From assembly GCA_947474165.1 (NCBI GenBank), contig CANJHO010000020.1:1-33353 (forward strand): DNA of 33,353 nt, given 5' to 3'. The DNA comes from Legionellaceae bacterium. Lineage in GTDB: Bacteria; Pseudomonadota; Gammaproteobacteria; Legionellales; Legionellaceae. A program made the position numbers and the translations under genes. Shown piece by piece: positions 7,530-16,330 of the stretch. The notes beneath the pieces are model-generated. The model was not told the DNA's origin and did not search any database. It was given only the letters and a program-made list of their open reading frames with translations. How positions within the stretch are numbered: the stretch's first letter is position 1; each line of letters begins with the position of its first letter.

Positions 7530-8576
7530 TTATCGTTTTTGAGGTTTACCGACATTTGGAAATCCATGGACTAATCTCCCACTCTGTTTGACGCATCCGC
7601 GGTATTTGCGCCAAATAACAAAGATATAATTACCATTGCCTTTTTCATCATCTGCCACCCCAAAATCTAATGGGTCGCCTGGTTTAATCATGCGATTATT
7701 AGGATAAACCTCTTGCCAAAGCACACGTTCTTGTTTGGGGTCGTAGATGACATTGGATACAACACAATTGGATCCACAAGTATTTTGTGTGGGCAGGGCC
7801 ATATGCAGGCTCTGTTGGTTGGTGACAATATCGGCTGCATGCATGGCAACGACCACTGAGGCTCTAAATCGAGAAGGTTGCGTCACTCGCATTATCCGAG
7901 GGATTTCTTGCCCCCAATGATTGTTAAGTGTGCCTATTTCATGGCCTATTAAAAGATGAGGATGAGTTGCCATGTAGGCAATTTCACCGGCTTCCGTCCT
8001 ATCGCTCACGGCATCTGCAAGGCTCGAATAATAGGGTTTAGCAAAGCGTGTTTCAGGTTGATGCGTCACTTTTGGCAGGCGGTATAATCCTGCAGGACTC
8101 CCAAATACACTCACAATGCGAGTGCGCTCTTCATTTAGATGAAGGGGTGTTAGTTGTCCTGAGCCATCGCCCACATCAAACGGTAAACCTAATGCTTCTC
8201 TAAAGGCAGTTTGATAACCTTTGAGGGCTAATTTATTTTCAAACATCAACCCTATTTCTTGCCAAGGATTAGCGCCTGCTTGATTTGAAACGGTGACCAC
8301 CAAGTCTGGTAAATATTGTTCGATACTAGGGCCTGTCTCAAAGCTCGGTGGAAATTTTTTCGCCCAAAGGCAGGCCCCAATGATGCGATAACGGGTGTTA
8401 TGAAAGGTCTTTTCCAAGACACGTGCCGTTAGCGCCAGGGTATTGATGGGATGAGGAGGTTTTACACTTTCGGCATGTGTAGTGCTAATCATCATAAAAA
8501 CAAACGCGATCATTGGAGTGTGAAGTATTATTTTCCAGCTTTTCAGCAACCATTTCAGCGGCTTTAAGTACATCAT
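7530..8576 (-). CDS. TraU-like exported ICE protein (TIGR03756-like)
   Basis: The start chosen is ATG at 8574-8576, because GGAG lies 7 nt upstream; this gives 348 residues. An upstream ATG at 8621 lacks such a site. The N-terminus (MMYLKPLKWLL, then a hydrophobic run ending STTHA) reads as a signal peptide. The mature part has IIGACLW, GMATHPHL-like and HWGQEIPRIMRVTQPSRFRA segments, paired Cys (NTCGSNCVV) and a C-terminal Cys (YRGCVKQ), consistent with the TIGR03756/TraU-like family that helps assemble the mating pore in the periplasm. The gene overlaps the end of traC by 92 bp in another frame. Confidence 0.8.
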   Translation of the reverse strand: MMYLKPLKWLLKSWKIILHTPMIAFVFMMISTTHAESVKPPHPINTLALTARVLEKTFHNTRYRIIGACLWAKKFPPSFETGPSIEQYLPDLVVTVSNQAGANPWQEIGLMFENKLALKGYQTAFREALGLPFDVGDGSGQLTPLHLNEERTRIVSVFGSPAGLYRLPKVTHQPETRFAKPYYSSLADAVSDRTEAGEIAYMATHPHLLIGHEIGTLNNHWGQEIPRIMRVTQPSRFRASVVVAMHAADIVTNQQSLHMALPTQNTCGSNCVVSNVIYDPKQERVLWQEVYPNNRMIKPGDPLDFGVADDEKGNGNYIFVIWRKYRGCVKQSGRLVHGFPNVGKPQKR

Positions 8577-11256
8577 GTGTTTTCTCCAGGAGGTGTCGTT
8601 CGGCTTTTTCAGATTTTTCATTGAGCAGTAGGGCTAATAGGTAACGGGGTGGGATGCCACGAAATAGGCCTTGGTAGCGCGAGCCTAACAACACTGCTTC
8701 GGCATATAATCCTTTTACTGAATCAATATCGCGGATAAGTGCGATTTGTTCAGGCGTTAATTGTTTAAACTTTTGGACATCCGCCAATTCTTTTTCATCC
8801 ACCCCTAATAAAATCCAAGTTTCAATTAAGGATAAAATCTTGGTGGCTTTTTCTGAATTCATATCAGCGACATTTTGGGTGATAGGGACTAACCATAAGC
8901 CTAATTTACGAGCAACTTTAGCGATTAAAAGCGCGCTGGTTACAATCGATGGAATTTGAAATTGAATGTGGGATTCATCTAAGAAAAGAAAGGTGGGGCG
9001 GTTATCTTGTTGGCTTGCTTCAGCCATCGCAAGAATGCGCGGCAGAAGCGATACCATTACAAGCGCTAATTTACCCTTGTCATCTTTAATGGCTGAGATA
9101 TCGATATGGAAAATATCAAACTCGCCAAGGGGTTCAGTTGGTACATTAAAAAATCGCGATTTATTGCTATTAATTACGTAACTTTTTAATCGGTCATGCA
9201 TGTCTAGAATCCTGTCTTTTTTACGAGGGACTTCTTCTTTATCAAGGCGTCTCGCAAAGGCGGCTAAAACATGTTCTGTTAGCATTTGCGGCACATCGGC
9301 ATGATAGGAGGTGAGGATTGCATCGGTTAGGATTTCAATTAACAAGGTTTCATCAGCCAGAGTAAAACGTTTTTCTTCTCGCTCATTTGCTTCAGTAATC
9401 ATGGTGCGTAAAGCCAAAGATAATTCAGCTAAGTAACTACGCGAGTCATCATCACTAGGGCTGGCTGGTTCGTTTAAATTGGATTTGAGGGCCATCATCA
9501 TTTCAGCCACCTCATCACTTAAATTATCAGTGATTTCAGGGATGGCTTTGTAGGCTTCACAAAAAGGATTAAGGGGGACTGCTTTATCCTTTTGGTTGCT
9601 TAATAAAAGTTGCTTTGTGATTTTACCTTTTTCGCGGCAATGGATGAGAATGCGATCAAATGAATTTCCCATTTCAAACAGCACAATACGGGCATTTTTG
9701 GTCGCCATGAGTGAGTTGATCATCCAACCAGTAGCGACTGATTTTCCTCCACCAGAATTGGCAAAAAGTGCCATGTGGGAATTTTGGCTGATAAAATCAT
9801 GGTGCAAAATGTCAAAAAAGACAGGTTCGCCCAAGCGATTAAAAAATGTAAAGCAGGGGAGATGTTTGGCGCCTTGGTTTCGACCATAAATAGGCAGGAG
9901 AGCTGCAAGTTCTGAGGCATACACCAGCCTATCAAATCGCAAGTGAAGGCGGGCAAAATGGGGTTCGAAATTAAAGGGCAGGGCGTTTAAGTAACTGTTA
10001 ATGGGATGGACATCAAACTTTGATGCAATCAATGGTATTTTGGCATCTGTAAAAAGTGCTTGTAAGTCTTTTTCAATTTGTATGGCACGTTCTTCTGTTG
10101 CGGCCTTGTAATAGATGGCTTGATTAACCCAAAATAACCGATTGCCAGTAGCCAACTCATCACGCGCTGTTTTAATGTCTTCACGAACTTCCGACGGTTT
10201 AAGGCTTGTGCCAATCACGCCTTTTTCAATTCGCATTAAATGAGCGTCGAGTGCTTCATCGCTGGCAAATGTTACTTGAATGGTATAGATAGCCCCTTCG
10301 GGCAATTTAGCCAGTAGGGCATAACGGTGCTTAGGGTTTGCTTGGGGTTTTTCACGGGATAGCAATCCAATCTCAGGCGCTTCTTTTAAGCCATCAACAT
10401 AAAGCACACGGTGCTTGATGCCATCAAAGACAAAGCCTTTATCATCAGTTTCAGGATGGGTAAAAAACACATTCTGCGGCAATGTGAAGCCCGCAGGTTT
10501 ATTGTTTTCAGGATATGGAAATTGTTGTAATAATTGCTGCACATCGCCATGGGCAAGTGCTGGCTCTGGATTAAACCAAGTGACCCACCAATGGTAATAG
10601 GCTTTACCTGTTAAGCGTTTTAGCGTGAGTCCTGGTGATTGCAATTTAGATGCAATTTGTGCGATGACTTCTTCATGTTCAATGATAGCTGCTTCGCGCG
10701 TTGTTTTAATGGCGTTGTAGCTGCGGTAAAATAATACCCGAATTCGTCGAAGGCGTGCACGATACGGCATGTCTGTTTTGGGGTCGAGGAATAAACCCTC
10801 AGGGCGCGACATTTTAGAGAAGAGATCGCCTAATCGTGCGAGATAGTCTTGAGTGAAGGCGGTTTTTAAGTGTTCGGGGTCAATTGCATTTTCCATGTGC
10901 TGAAGAATGCCCGCATGTGAATACTCATCTTGCACATACATCTGCATAACCCAAGGATCATCTTGATGAAGCGGTACCACGTGGGCCAAGGTATCACGAA
11001 TTTTTTCAAAAACATTTTGTAAATGAAGTGGGGTTGCTGCCTCCGCTGCAATTGATCCTAATTCAAAGCCACTGCCGACACTGATGCCATCATTGAGTAA
11101 AAAGATATTTTTCTCATCACAAAAATCAACACAGGCAAGATGATCTGGTAATGATGGACCTTGAGGCTGATAGCCTTTAGCCACACTAACTACTTTAATA
11201 GGGGTAGCAGTCGCTTCCCCCACCAACCAATCTGTCACCGACTTAATAATACTCAT
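8485..11256 (-). CDS. traC: TraC/VirB4-family T4SS ATPase (TIGR03744-like)
   Basis: 923 residues, the largest gene here. Walker A is NSGGGKS (Lys505 within about 499-506) in ALFANSGGGKSVATG, and Walker B is FLFLDESH (Asp760). The long N-terminal domain and VPITQNVADM after Walker B match VirB4/TraC proteins of PFGI-1-class ICEs. It should energise pilus and channel assembly at the cytoplasmic face of the inner membrane, alongside TraD. Its start immediately follows the stop of the lipoprotein gene, and its last 92 bp are shared with the start of the TraU-like gene. Length is normal for the family. Confidence 0.93.
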   Translation of the reverse strand: MSIIKSVTDWLVGEATATPIKVVSVAKGYQPQGPSLPDHLACVDFCDEKNIFLLNDGISVGSGFELGSIAAEAATPLHLQNVFEKIRDTLAHVVPLHQDDPWVMQMYVQDEYSHAGILQHMENAIDPEHLKTAFTQDYLARLGDLFSKMSRPEGLFLDPKTDMPYRARLRRIRVLFYRSYNAIKTTREAAIIEHEEVIAQIASKLQSPGLTLKRLTGKAYYHWWVTWFNPEPALAHGDVQQLLQQFPYPENNKPAGFTLPQNVFFTHPETDDKGFVFDGIKHRVLYVDGLKEAPEIGLLSREKPQANPKHRYALLAKLPEGAIYTIQVTFASDEALDAHLMRIEKGVIGTSLKPSEVREDIKTARDELATGNRLFWVNQAIYYKAATEERAIQIEKDLQALFTDAKIPLIASKFDVHPINSYLNALPFNFEPHFARLHLRFDRLVYASELAALLPIYGRNQGAKHLPCFTFFNRLGEPVFFDILHHDFISQNSHMALFANSGGGKSVATGWMINSLMATKNARIVLFEMGNSFDRILIHCREKGKITKQLLLSNQKDKAVPLNPFCEAYKAIPEITDNLSDEVAEMMMALKSNLNEPASPSDDDSRSYLAELSLALRTMITEANEREEKRFTLADETLLIEILTDAILTSYHADVPQMLTEHVLAAFARRLDKEEVPRKKDRILDMHDRLKSYVINSNKSRFFNVPTEPLGEFDIFHIDISAIKDDKGKLALVMVSLLPRILAMAEASQQDNRPTFLFLDESHIQFQIPSIVTSALLIAKVARKLGLWLVPITQNVADMNSEKATKILSLIETWILLGVDEKELADVQKFKQLTPEQIALIRDIDSVKGLYAEAVLLGSRYQGLFRGIPPRYLLALLLNEKSEKAERHLLEKTHDVLKAAEMVAEKLENNTSHSNDRVCFYDD

Positions 11257-11649
11257 TTAATATCGCTCACTGGCCAGTGCAAATTGGTTTTGCTTGTAGA
11301 GAAAAAACGCTGTGGTATAACCAGGCTTTAATAATTGTTCATCCCCAATTAAAGCCACATGTGGGTAGATGAACATTGGAATACTGGGGTTATCCAAGGG
11401 CTTAAATAGCATTTCTGTTTCATTGGCAGCTGTTCGCGTATATCCGTCATAGCCTAAACTAGCAGAATCGATAGGTTTCACCCGATAGTGAGGCGCGGTC
11501 CAACTTTCATCTAAACTTTGGTGATAGAGTTGACTCACGGTTAACCCCGCTTCAGGCACGTTGCCGGAGGTTACGTGGGATGAACAGGCGCTTAAAATAA
11601 GCATGCTAGCGCAGGCTAGTATCGTGGATGTGCGTTTGTAATTGACCAT
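11257..11649 (-). CDS. ICE conjugation lipoprotein (TIGR03751-like)
   Basis: 130 residues. The N-terminus MVNYKRTSTILACASMLILS is followed by a lipobox (LSAC, Cys22), so it should be lipidated and held at the outer membrane. The mature sequence has TVSQLYHQSLDESW and FKPLDNPSIPMFIYPHVAL, typical of TIGR03751 lipoproteins, which occupy the TraV/VirB7-like position between the TraB-like and TraC genes. Its 5' end overlaps the TraB-like gene by 44 bp in a different frame, which places its ribosome-binding site inside that gene. Confidence 0.85.
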   Translation of the reverse strand: MVNYKRTSTILACASMLILSACSSHVTSGNVPEAGLTVSQLYHQSLDESWTAPHYRVKPIDSASLGYDGYTRTAANETEMLFKPLDNPSIPMFIYPHVALIGDEQLLKPGYTTAFFLYKQNQFALASERY

Positions 11650-12925
11650 AATCGAGGACTCTCCCGTTGGGTTCTTTATCTAGGTTGATGGTTTTAGTGA
11701 TGTGTAATGACATATGATTGGGTTGGTAATGGCAGTTTTTGCCCACGCAAATAGCTAAACTTGCAGGCACAAACACCATATCAAAACTGCCTTGGATGCG
11801 TTTTTCTAACCAATCGGCACCTTTGACAGCCCCTTCAGCTACAGCACCACCAGCGGCAAATTTACCGAATGAGCCGGTGGGGGATTGCATGGCCCCATTG
11901 GCCCCTGCAAAGGAAGTCATTTGCCATTGTGAAAGCGCATTACCTAAGCCTTGTGTGCCACCGGAGGCCATCATTGCGGCTAATACACGAGGGGCGTTGG
12001 TGAAGTACTGGCCGTGAATGCAAGGGTTTCCGAATGGGGTAGTGAGATAACCCAGCGCTTCGTTATTGACTAAATCGGTGGTGTTTTTCATCTCTTCAGT
12101 CCCAACAGTTACAAAATGTCCGTCTTGGAAGGTGAATAAAGCTGATGTGACATAGGCTCTTACGCAGGAAATATCGTCTAAAAATGAGCCTACGCCGATG
12201 GCATAGCCATTGATTTTCATGCCCAGAATATCTGATGGTAATGACATACCATTTGACGCCATTAAATCACCACGGCTGATAAGCGCCGTAAAAGGAAACA
12301 AGGGCTGCATTAATTTTCCATCGCTGGGTACCTCGCCGATTAAGGCTGACAATAACGTGGTGCGACTTAAATCAGCACCTGCAGGGATGGTGTAGTAGGG
12401 AATTGCTTTTGCGATATCCTTTTTCTTCATCGTCACCAATTTTTTGATTGAAGGATGTTGTTTACTTAACTTTTCCCAATAAGTTTTTTCTTGTTGTGAC
12501 AGTGGGCGCTTCATCATCAAGGCATCAATATCATGGACTTGATGATTAGTGGCGTTTTGGTTTCCATCCACCGGGTAATCACTTTGAGCCTGTGGCGTGC
12601 CTTTTAAGCTATTTAACTCTTCTTTTAATTGTGCGATAGCATCGGTGATTTCAGGAGGGATGTTAGGTTTTAAGGCTGACTCTTTAGGGGGTAGCGAAAG
12701 TTGCCGCTTCTCCATTGATTGAATTTTTCGTTGTGTTTCCAGCAAACGCGCTGAGACATCGCGAATGTTGTCATTAAATTGTCTCGCAATGGCTGCATTT
12801 AAATTATTGGTATCATTTGAGCGCTCTGTGGTTGGGGTATCGTGATGCCGTTGATTAATTAAAATAAGGACCACTACCCCAACTACAACGGCACTTAATA
12901 CTTTGATGCCAAGATTTTTCTTCAT
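11606..12925 (-). CDS. TraB/VirB10-like ICE protein (TIGR03752-like)
   Basis: 439 residues: a short cytoplasmic N-terminus, one membrane helix (about 6-24), a charged coiled-coil-like stretch (about 45-95), then a periplasmic beta-rich domain with GTEEMKNTTDLVNNEALGYL and a glycine-rich segment near residue 345. This is the layout of TIGR03752 proteins, the VirB10/TraB counterpart that spans the envelope and forms the T4SS core with the VirB9-like and lipoprotein partners next door. Start and upstream stop overlap as ATGA. Confidence 0.87.
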   Translation of the reverse strand: MKKNLGIKVLSAVVVGVVVLILINQRHHDTPTTERSNDTNNLNAAIARQFNDNIRDVSARLLETQRKIQSMEKRQLSLPPKESALKPNIPPEITDAIAQLKEELNSLKGTPQAQSDYPVDGNQNATNHQVHDIDALMMKRPLSQQEKTYWEKLSKQHPSIKKLVTMKKKDIAKAIPYYTIPAGADLSRTTLLSALIGEVPSDGKLMQPLFPFTALISRGDLMASNGMSLPSDILGMKINGYAIGVGSFLDDISCVRAYVTSALFTFQDGHFVTVGTEEMKNTTDLVNNEALGYLTTPFGNPCIHGQYFTNAPRVLAAMMASGGTQGLGNALSQWQMTSFAGANGAMQSPTGSFGKFAAGGAVAEGAVKGADWLEKRIQGSFDMVFVPASLAICVGKNCHYQPNHMSLHITKTINLDKEPNGRVLDYGQLQTHIHDTSLR

Positions 12926-13698
12926 CGCACAAACCCCTTGTTTTCTAATAAGGCATCACCAAAGGGACGGCTTGAAGTAACAAAGACGGTGGTGGTTGTT
13001 TGTTGATGACGTGAGCTTAAGGTATTTGTTGGGTAAAAGGTTGCCGTTTGCCAATTACCAAGTAATTGTCGTGGGTCAATAATGACTTGTTTATTAAGCT
13101 CATTTTTAAGTTCAATCGCAGTGACATATAAATCATTGGCATGCCAAGAGAGCAGGGGTTTGGCTGCAATACTCGCACCATAAACCAATGTGATGTGTCG
13201 ATGGGTTTGCATGGGCGTACGGGTGATTTCTGGTGGAGTCACCAATAATCGCTCTGGTGAATAGAGCGATTGAATGGCAAAACGGGTGAGCGTGATCGGA
13301 TTAATATCCGTTGATGAAACGTCTGTAGGTTTATCTGGCTCATTACTTTCAGCCATGACGATTTCAATCGGCGTAGCTGTCACTATCTTCTCGCTTGCTG
13401 AAAGGCTTAAAATAATAGCCTCTCCGTAAGGCATCAATTGCACCACAAGTCGTTTGTTGGCAAACGATGTATGCGCATTGAAATAAAGCACATCTTGGGC
13501 TTTCATTACGCCTACCTTTTCATCAAGCTCTGAATCGACAATCCTGATGGCCAATGGAAAACGAATCAGACGCTCTTGGTTTAGGGGGAGCGTGATGCGA
13601 ATGGGTGTTCTATCCCATACTAAATGCTCCTTGGCGCTTGCCATTGCCAATGGTGTGCAAATGAGTATGAATAGGGTGATGCTTTTTTTAAAGTTCAT
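12922..13698 (-). CDS. TraK/VirB9-like ICE protein (TIGR03749-like)
   Basis: 258 residues with a signal peptide (MNFKKSITLFILICTPLAMA). The mature part is beta-rich, with WDRTPIRITLPLNQERLIRF near the start and a C-terminal TTTVFVTSSRPFGDAL segment typical of TIGR03749 proteins. In F-like systems the TraK counterpart is the secretin-like outer-membrane part of the core complex. It overlaps the upstream TraE-like gene by 11 bp and the downstream TraB-like gene by 4 bp, consistent with coupled translation of core subunits. Confidence 0.85.
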   Translation of the reverse strand: MNFKKSITLFILICTPLAMASAKEHLVWDRTPIRITLPLNQERLIRFPLAIRIVDSELDEKVGVMKAQDVLYFNAHTSFANKRLVVQLMPYGEAIILSLSASEKIVTATPIEIVMAESNEPDKPTDVSSTDINPITLTRFAIQSLYSPERLLVTPPEITRTPMQTHRHITLVYGASIAAKPLLSWHANDLYVTAIELKNELNKQVIIDPRQLLGNWQTATFYPTNTLSSRHQQTTTTVFVTSSRPFGDALLENKGFVR

Positions 13699-14335
13699 GG
13701 GGTTCTCCTTCTAATAGATCGTGCAGCAGTGTTTCAGGCTGGGTGTAACCATCCAGTGCTAGTTGAAAGGGGTTTTGGAGTTTAGAGGTGGTTACTTTGA
13801 CTACACGCACGTGGTAATCCACTACTTTGTCGGTAATCACCATGGGACTTGCATCATTTAAACGTTGGGTAATACGAAGCACCATATGAACTTCCCATGC
13901 ATCTTTTCCAATCCGTTGAATGTCATGGGGTTCCATGAAGCGATAAAGACTTGCGATTTGTGTTCTATTAAAAAGTTGTGCTTCTTGAAAAGCGGTTAAT
14001 GTTTTTTTCATCAACTGTTGATGACGCGGGGTGAAATAATAGTTAAACCCTTGAAGGTTTTGAGTAAAATCAGTGAGTCCTGATTGAGACCAAGTATTTA
14101 ATGTGGGCAGTAGGGTGCTCACAAATCCATGCACGTATTCATCTGGCACATCACCTGACTTCATCAGGCCGCCATTCGCGGCAAGATTAGGGGCGAGCCA
14201 AAACTCCATGTGCTTAGGTGCTGACATGACGGCTGCAAATAGACCACCAATTATCAGTAATAAAACCATGATAGTGCTAAGCAATAGACGGTTGACTTGG
14301 TTTAATGCATCAATTTTTTTCCAATAGTTAAACAT
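13688..14335 (-). CDS. TraE/VirB8-like ICE protein (TIGR03746-like)
   Basis: 215 residues. A short cytoplasmic tail, one membrane helix (about 17-40, LSTIMVLLLIIGG) and a periplasmic domain with NYYFTPRHQQLM and a late DKVVDYHVRVVKV strand match the TIGR03746 family, the ICE counterpart of TraE/VirB8 that scaffolds the inner-membrane complex. It overlaps both neighbours by about 8-11 bp. No oddities. Confidence 0.85.
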   Translation of the reverse strand: MFNYWKKIDALNQVNRLLLSTIMVLLLIIGGLFAAVMSAPKHMEFWLAPNLAANGGLMKSGDVPDEYVHGFVSTLLPTLNTWSQSGLTDFTQNLQGFNYYFTPRHQQLMKKTLTAFQEAQLFNRTQIASLYRFMEPHDIQRIGKDAWEVHMVLRITQRLNDASPMVITDKVVDYHVRVVKVTTSKLQNPFQLALDGYTQPETLLHDLLEGEPHEL

Positions 14336-14690
14336 GGCCTCTCCTGATATGTTTGACGCGTTGCCAAAGTCCCTTGTGATGCAAGTACGGGGATTTTTTT
14401 AAGCCAATTGACACGAGTTTTAAGGTTAAGGTTTTCATAAGATACCCATGTGGTTTACCCGATTTAAATCGTGCGATGGGTTTTGGCAGAAAGGCGACTG
14501 CTACAATAAATCCCAAAAGAAATCCTAAGCAAGCGAGCGCCACCGCCCAACCGGTCATCAATCCTATGATGCTAAACAAAAGACACGTGCATGCGGTCGT
14601 CGTCACCACAATGACAAAGAGCTCGCGTAACGTTAGGCCTTTATAGGCTTGAAAGTCATGGGATAAATGTCGGCTGGATGGGGCTTTCAT
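14328..14690 (-). CDS. TraL-like small membrane protein (TIGR03750-like)
   Basis: The start chosen is ATG at 14688-14690, preceded by a strong AGGAGGT; this gives 120 residues and leaves 10 nt after the upstream stop. The longer frame to 14750 has no such site. Two adjacent membrane helices lie at about 25-70 (FVIVVTTTACTCLLFSIIGL, then ALACLGFLLGFIVAVAFL), followed by a basic C-terminal tail (KPIARFKSGKPHGYL). This matches TIGR03750 and the TraL-type protein of F-like systems, needed for pilus assembly. Confidence 0.83.
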   Translation of the reverse strand: MKAPSSRHLSHDFQAYKGLTLRELFVIVVTTTACTCLLFSIIGLMTGWAVALACLGFLLGFIVAVAFLPKPIARFKSGKPHGYLMKTLTLKLVSIGLKKSPYLHHKGLWQRVKHIRRGHV

Positions 14691-14700
14691 GAGGTACCTC

Positions 14701-15081
14701 CTATATTTGAAATTTAGTAATGATGGTGTAGCCGAGATAGCCCGTCGCAATACTGATGGCTAAATAGACGATTGCCATCACGGTAAAGGTTCCAAATACA
14801 GCAATGGAGCCACCCTCACTCCTCTTTGCCTCCTCAATCCCATGAGAGACAGTTGAAATGAACTTGACGAACATACTGACTGATGCAATAAACAAGATGA
14901 GCGACATCCCTTGCCTTACATAATTAGCCGTGATGGTCATGGCACTTTTACCACCCGTACTCATGTCATCCGCTGCGGGTACCTTGGGAAACCAATCGCT
15001 GGCCGCCAATGTGATGGGGGCGTAAGCGAAAGCCACAAGGGCTGATGCGACGCGCCGTGTAAATTTATTCATTTGATGCAT
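14701..15081 (-). CDS. TIGR03745-like ICE membrane protein (pilin-like position)
   Basis: 126 residues with a signal peptide-like N-terminus (basic start, then ASALVAFAYAPITLAA) followed by two hydrophobic helices. FPKVPAADDMSTG after the signal and GYLGYTIITKF at the end fit TIGR03745. Its size, signal peptide, two helices and position before TraL/TraE/TraK-like genes are those of a TraA/VirB2-type pilin, but that role is an inference. AAGGAA lies 6 nt upstream of the chosen ATG. Confidence 0.8.
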   Translation of the reverse strand: MHQMNKFTRRVASALVAFAYAPITLAASDWFPKVPAADDMSTGGKSAMTITANYVRQGMSLILFIASVSMFVKFISTVSHGIEEAKRSEGGSIAVFGTFTVMAIVYLAISIATGYLGYTIITKFQI

Positions 15082-15090
15082 AGTGCTTCC

Positions 15091-15342
15091 TTAGGTGGTT
15101 AAAAAAATGATAAAAAGCATCAGTCCAATGGCGAGACGGATGGTTCTCGAGCCAAGACGTCCCATAAACCCGTCGGCCTCTTTGGCTTCTGCACTTAAAA
15201 AATGGTGGGCCGACCAGATGACCGCTAAAATGACAAACATCACTGCGATAAAGCGGATGAGGTCAGAGTAGGCAAGTACACTTTGTCCACCGGCTTCTCG
15301 AAAGGCTGCCGCAAATTCTCTAGGAATAGAGGTACTCATCAT
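15091..15342 (-). CDS. DUF3262/TIGR03758-like small membrane protein
   Basis: 83 residues with two membrane helices (about 28-48 and 66-82) separated by a polar loop (SAEAKEADGFMGRLGSRTIR). An N-terminal FREAGGQSV segment is typical of the TIGR03758 family found next to RAQPRD and TIGR03745 genes in ICEs. Function unknown; a small inner-membrane or pilin-like subunit is possible. Its start sits in the TAATG overlap with the stop of the RAQPRD-like gene, preceded by GGGAAA. Confidence 0.8.
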   Translation of the reverse strand: MMSTSIPREFAAAFREAGGQSVLAYSDLIRFIAVMFVILAVIWSAHHFLSAEAKEADGFMGRLGSRTIRLAIGLMLFIIFLTT

Positions 15343-15668
15343 TATTTCCCAACAAAATCCAATGCAAGTGGCTTGACCGTTTTAGGCTCTATTGCGGGTT
15401 TATTAATGTAGTCAATCAAGGCATTGCGCATGCTTTTTAAATCATCGCGAAGCCCTGGATGTTTGATGTCATCAGCACCTTCAAACGCATCAATGTGCAA
15501 GCGAATGCGTGCATTGGGATTAATCTCATCTTCAGCCTCATCCAGTAACGGTAAAATAGCGTTCATCTGATTGATAATGCGTACCAGCGTGTTATTGAGC
15601 TCCGCTTCTGAGGCAGATGCATTAGCACATATAAGGCTAAATCCAAGGACTAACATTAGTTTTTTCAT
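15342..15668 (-). CDS. RAQPRD-family-like ICE periplasmic protein
   Basis: 108 residues from ATG at 15666-15668, with AAGGGG upstream; a GTG six bases earlier is less likely. A signal peptide (MKKLMLVLGFSLICANASA) precedes a helical mature domain. The segment ARIRLHIDAFEGADDIKHPG, then a DL..MRNALIDYINKP helix and a basic/proline tail (EPKTVKPLALDF), matches the plan of TIGR01690 RAQPRD proteins, although the namesake RAQPRD string is replaced. Position between TIGR03747-like and TIGR03758-like genes agrees. Function in conjugation is unknown. Confidence 0.72.
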   Translation of the reverse strand: MKKLMLVLGFSLICANASASEAELNNTLVRIINQMNAILPLLDEAEDEINPNARIRLHIDAFEGADDIKHPGLRDDLKSMRNALIDYINKPAIEPKTVKPLALDFVGK

Positions 15669-15677
15669 ACACACCCC

Positions 15678-16250
15678 TTACAAATATTTTTTAAATCGAC
15701 TGGCACTCATTCGGGTTACAAACCCAAGCAATACGGCCAAACTTACAAAAATGGGCTCTGGTGGGATGTTCATGGGTAGACACAACCAAAGTCCTAAAAC
15801 AAAACACATGCTTTTTCGAGCAATAGGTACTGATTTATGAAACACATAAGTAGATTCACGGCCCAAACAAGCGGCTCTAATGGCGCGTTGATTTAAGCCA
15901 TCAATGAGACCTGCCATCATGCTTAAGAAAAACAATGGGATGGCAGATTCCAACAGAGTGAGCTTAGTGAGCATCACATAACCTGTGGCGCGCAGTAGGT
16001 GCCAGAATCGCATCACATCTAAAAGTTGTAAGTCCTGCTCGTAAACTATTGGGTGAGGAATTACATTTAATTTTGAAAGATGTTGAATCGCTTGATGGGC
16101 CGATTCAAAACCATGGGTAAGCCAAATAAAAATGGCTAGGCAAATAAGAATGAACCAACCCATCAGGCTTAAAATAATTAGCGTCAGGAAGATACGTTTT
16201 ACTTCTGACATTTTTGTAGCCCGCATAGGTGTTGATTTTTTTACGGTCAT
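15678..16250 (-). CDS. DUF4400/TIGR03747-like ICE membrane protein
   Basis: The ATG at 16248-16250 overlaps the stop of the 27-residue upstream frame as ATGA, which favours this start over one at 16286; 190 residues result. Membrane helices lie at about 18-45, 100-130 and 150-180, with the conserved-looking DGLNQRAIRAACLGRESTYV between them, as in TIGR03747 proteins. In other ICEs this gene follows traD; here traD is elsewhere. It may work with the coupling protein at the inner membrane (inferred from that neighbourhood). Confidence 0.8.
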   Translation of the reverse strand: MTVKKSTPMRATKMSEVKRIFLTLIILSLMGWFILICLAIFIWLTHGFESAHQAIQHLSKLNVIPHPIVYEQDLQLLDVMRFWHLLRATGYVMLTKLTLLESAIPLFFLSMMAGLIDGLNQRAIRAACLGRESTYVFHKSVPIARKSMCFVLGLWLCLPMNIPPEPIFVSLAVLLGFVTRMSASRFKKYL

Positions 16251-16330
16251 ATAAACACCGTCTCTGAGATTTTTAAGGCATAACAAAGGACTACCATTGC
16301 TATTCCAAGAGCGACTGCAAATTTCAGCAT
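16247..16330 (-). CDS. 27-residue single-helix membrane peptide in the tra operon
   Basis: A short frame reads MLKFAVALGIAMVVLCYALK and ends SETVFI. It starts directly after the TAG of the TIGR03759-like gene, with GGGGAG 8 nt upstream, and its stop overlaps the next ATG (ATGA). It fills an 80-bp space that would otherwise be an unexplained gap in a tightly packed operon. The sequence is one hydrophobic helix with a Lys at each end. No family recognised. Ribosome-binding site, overlap and composition support translation; function unknown. Confidence 0.6.
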   Translation of the reverse strand: MLKFAVALGIAMVVLCYALKISETVFI

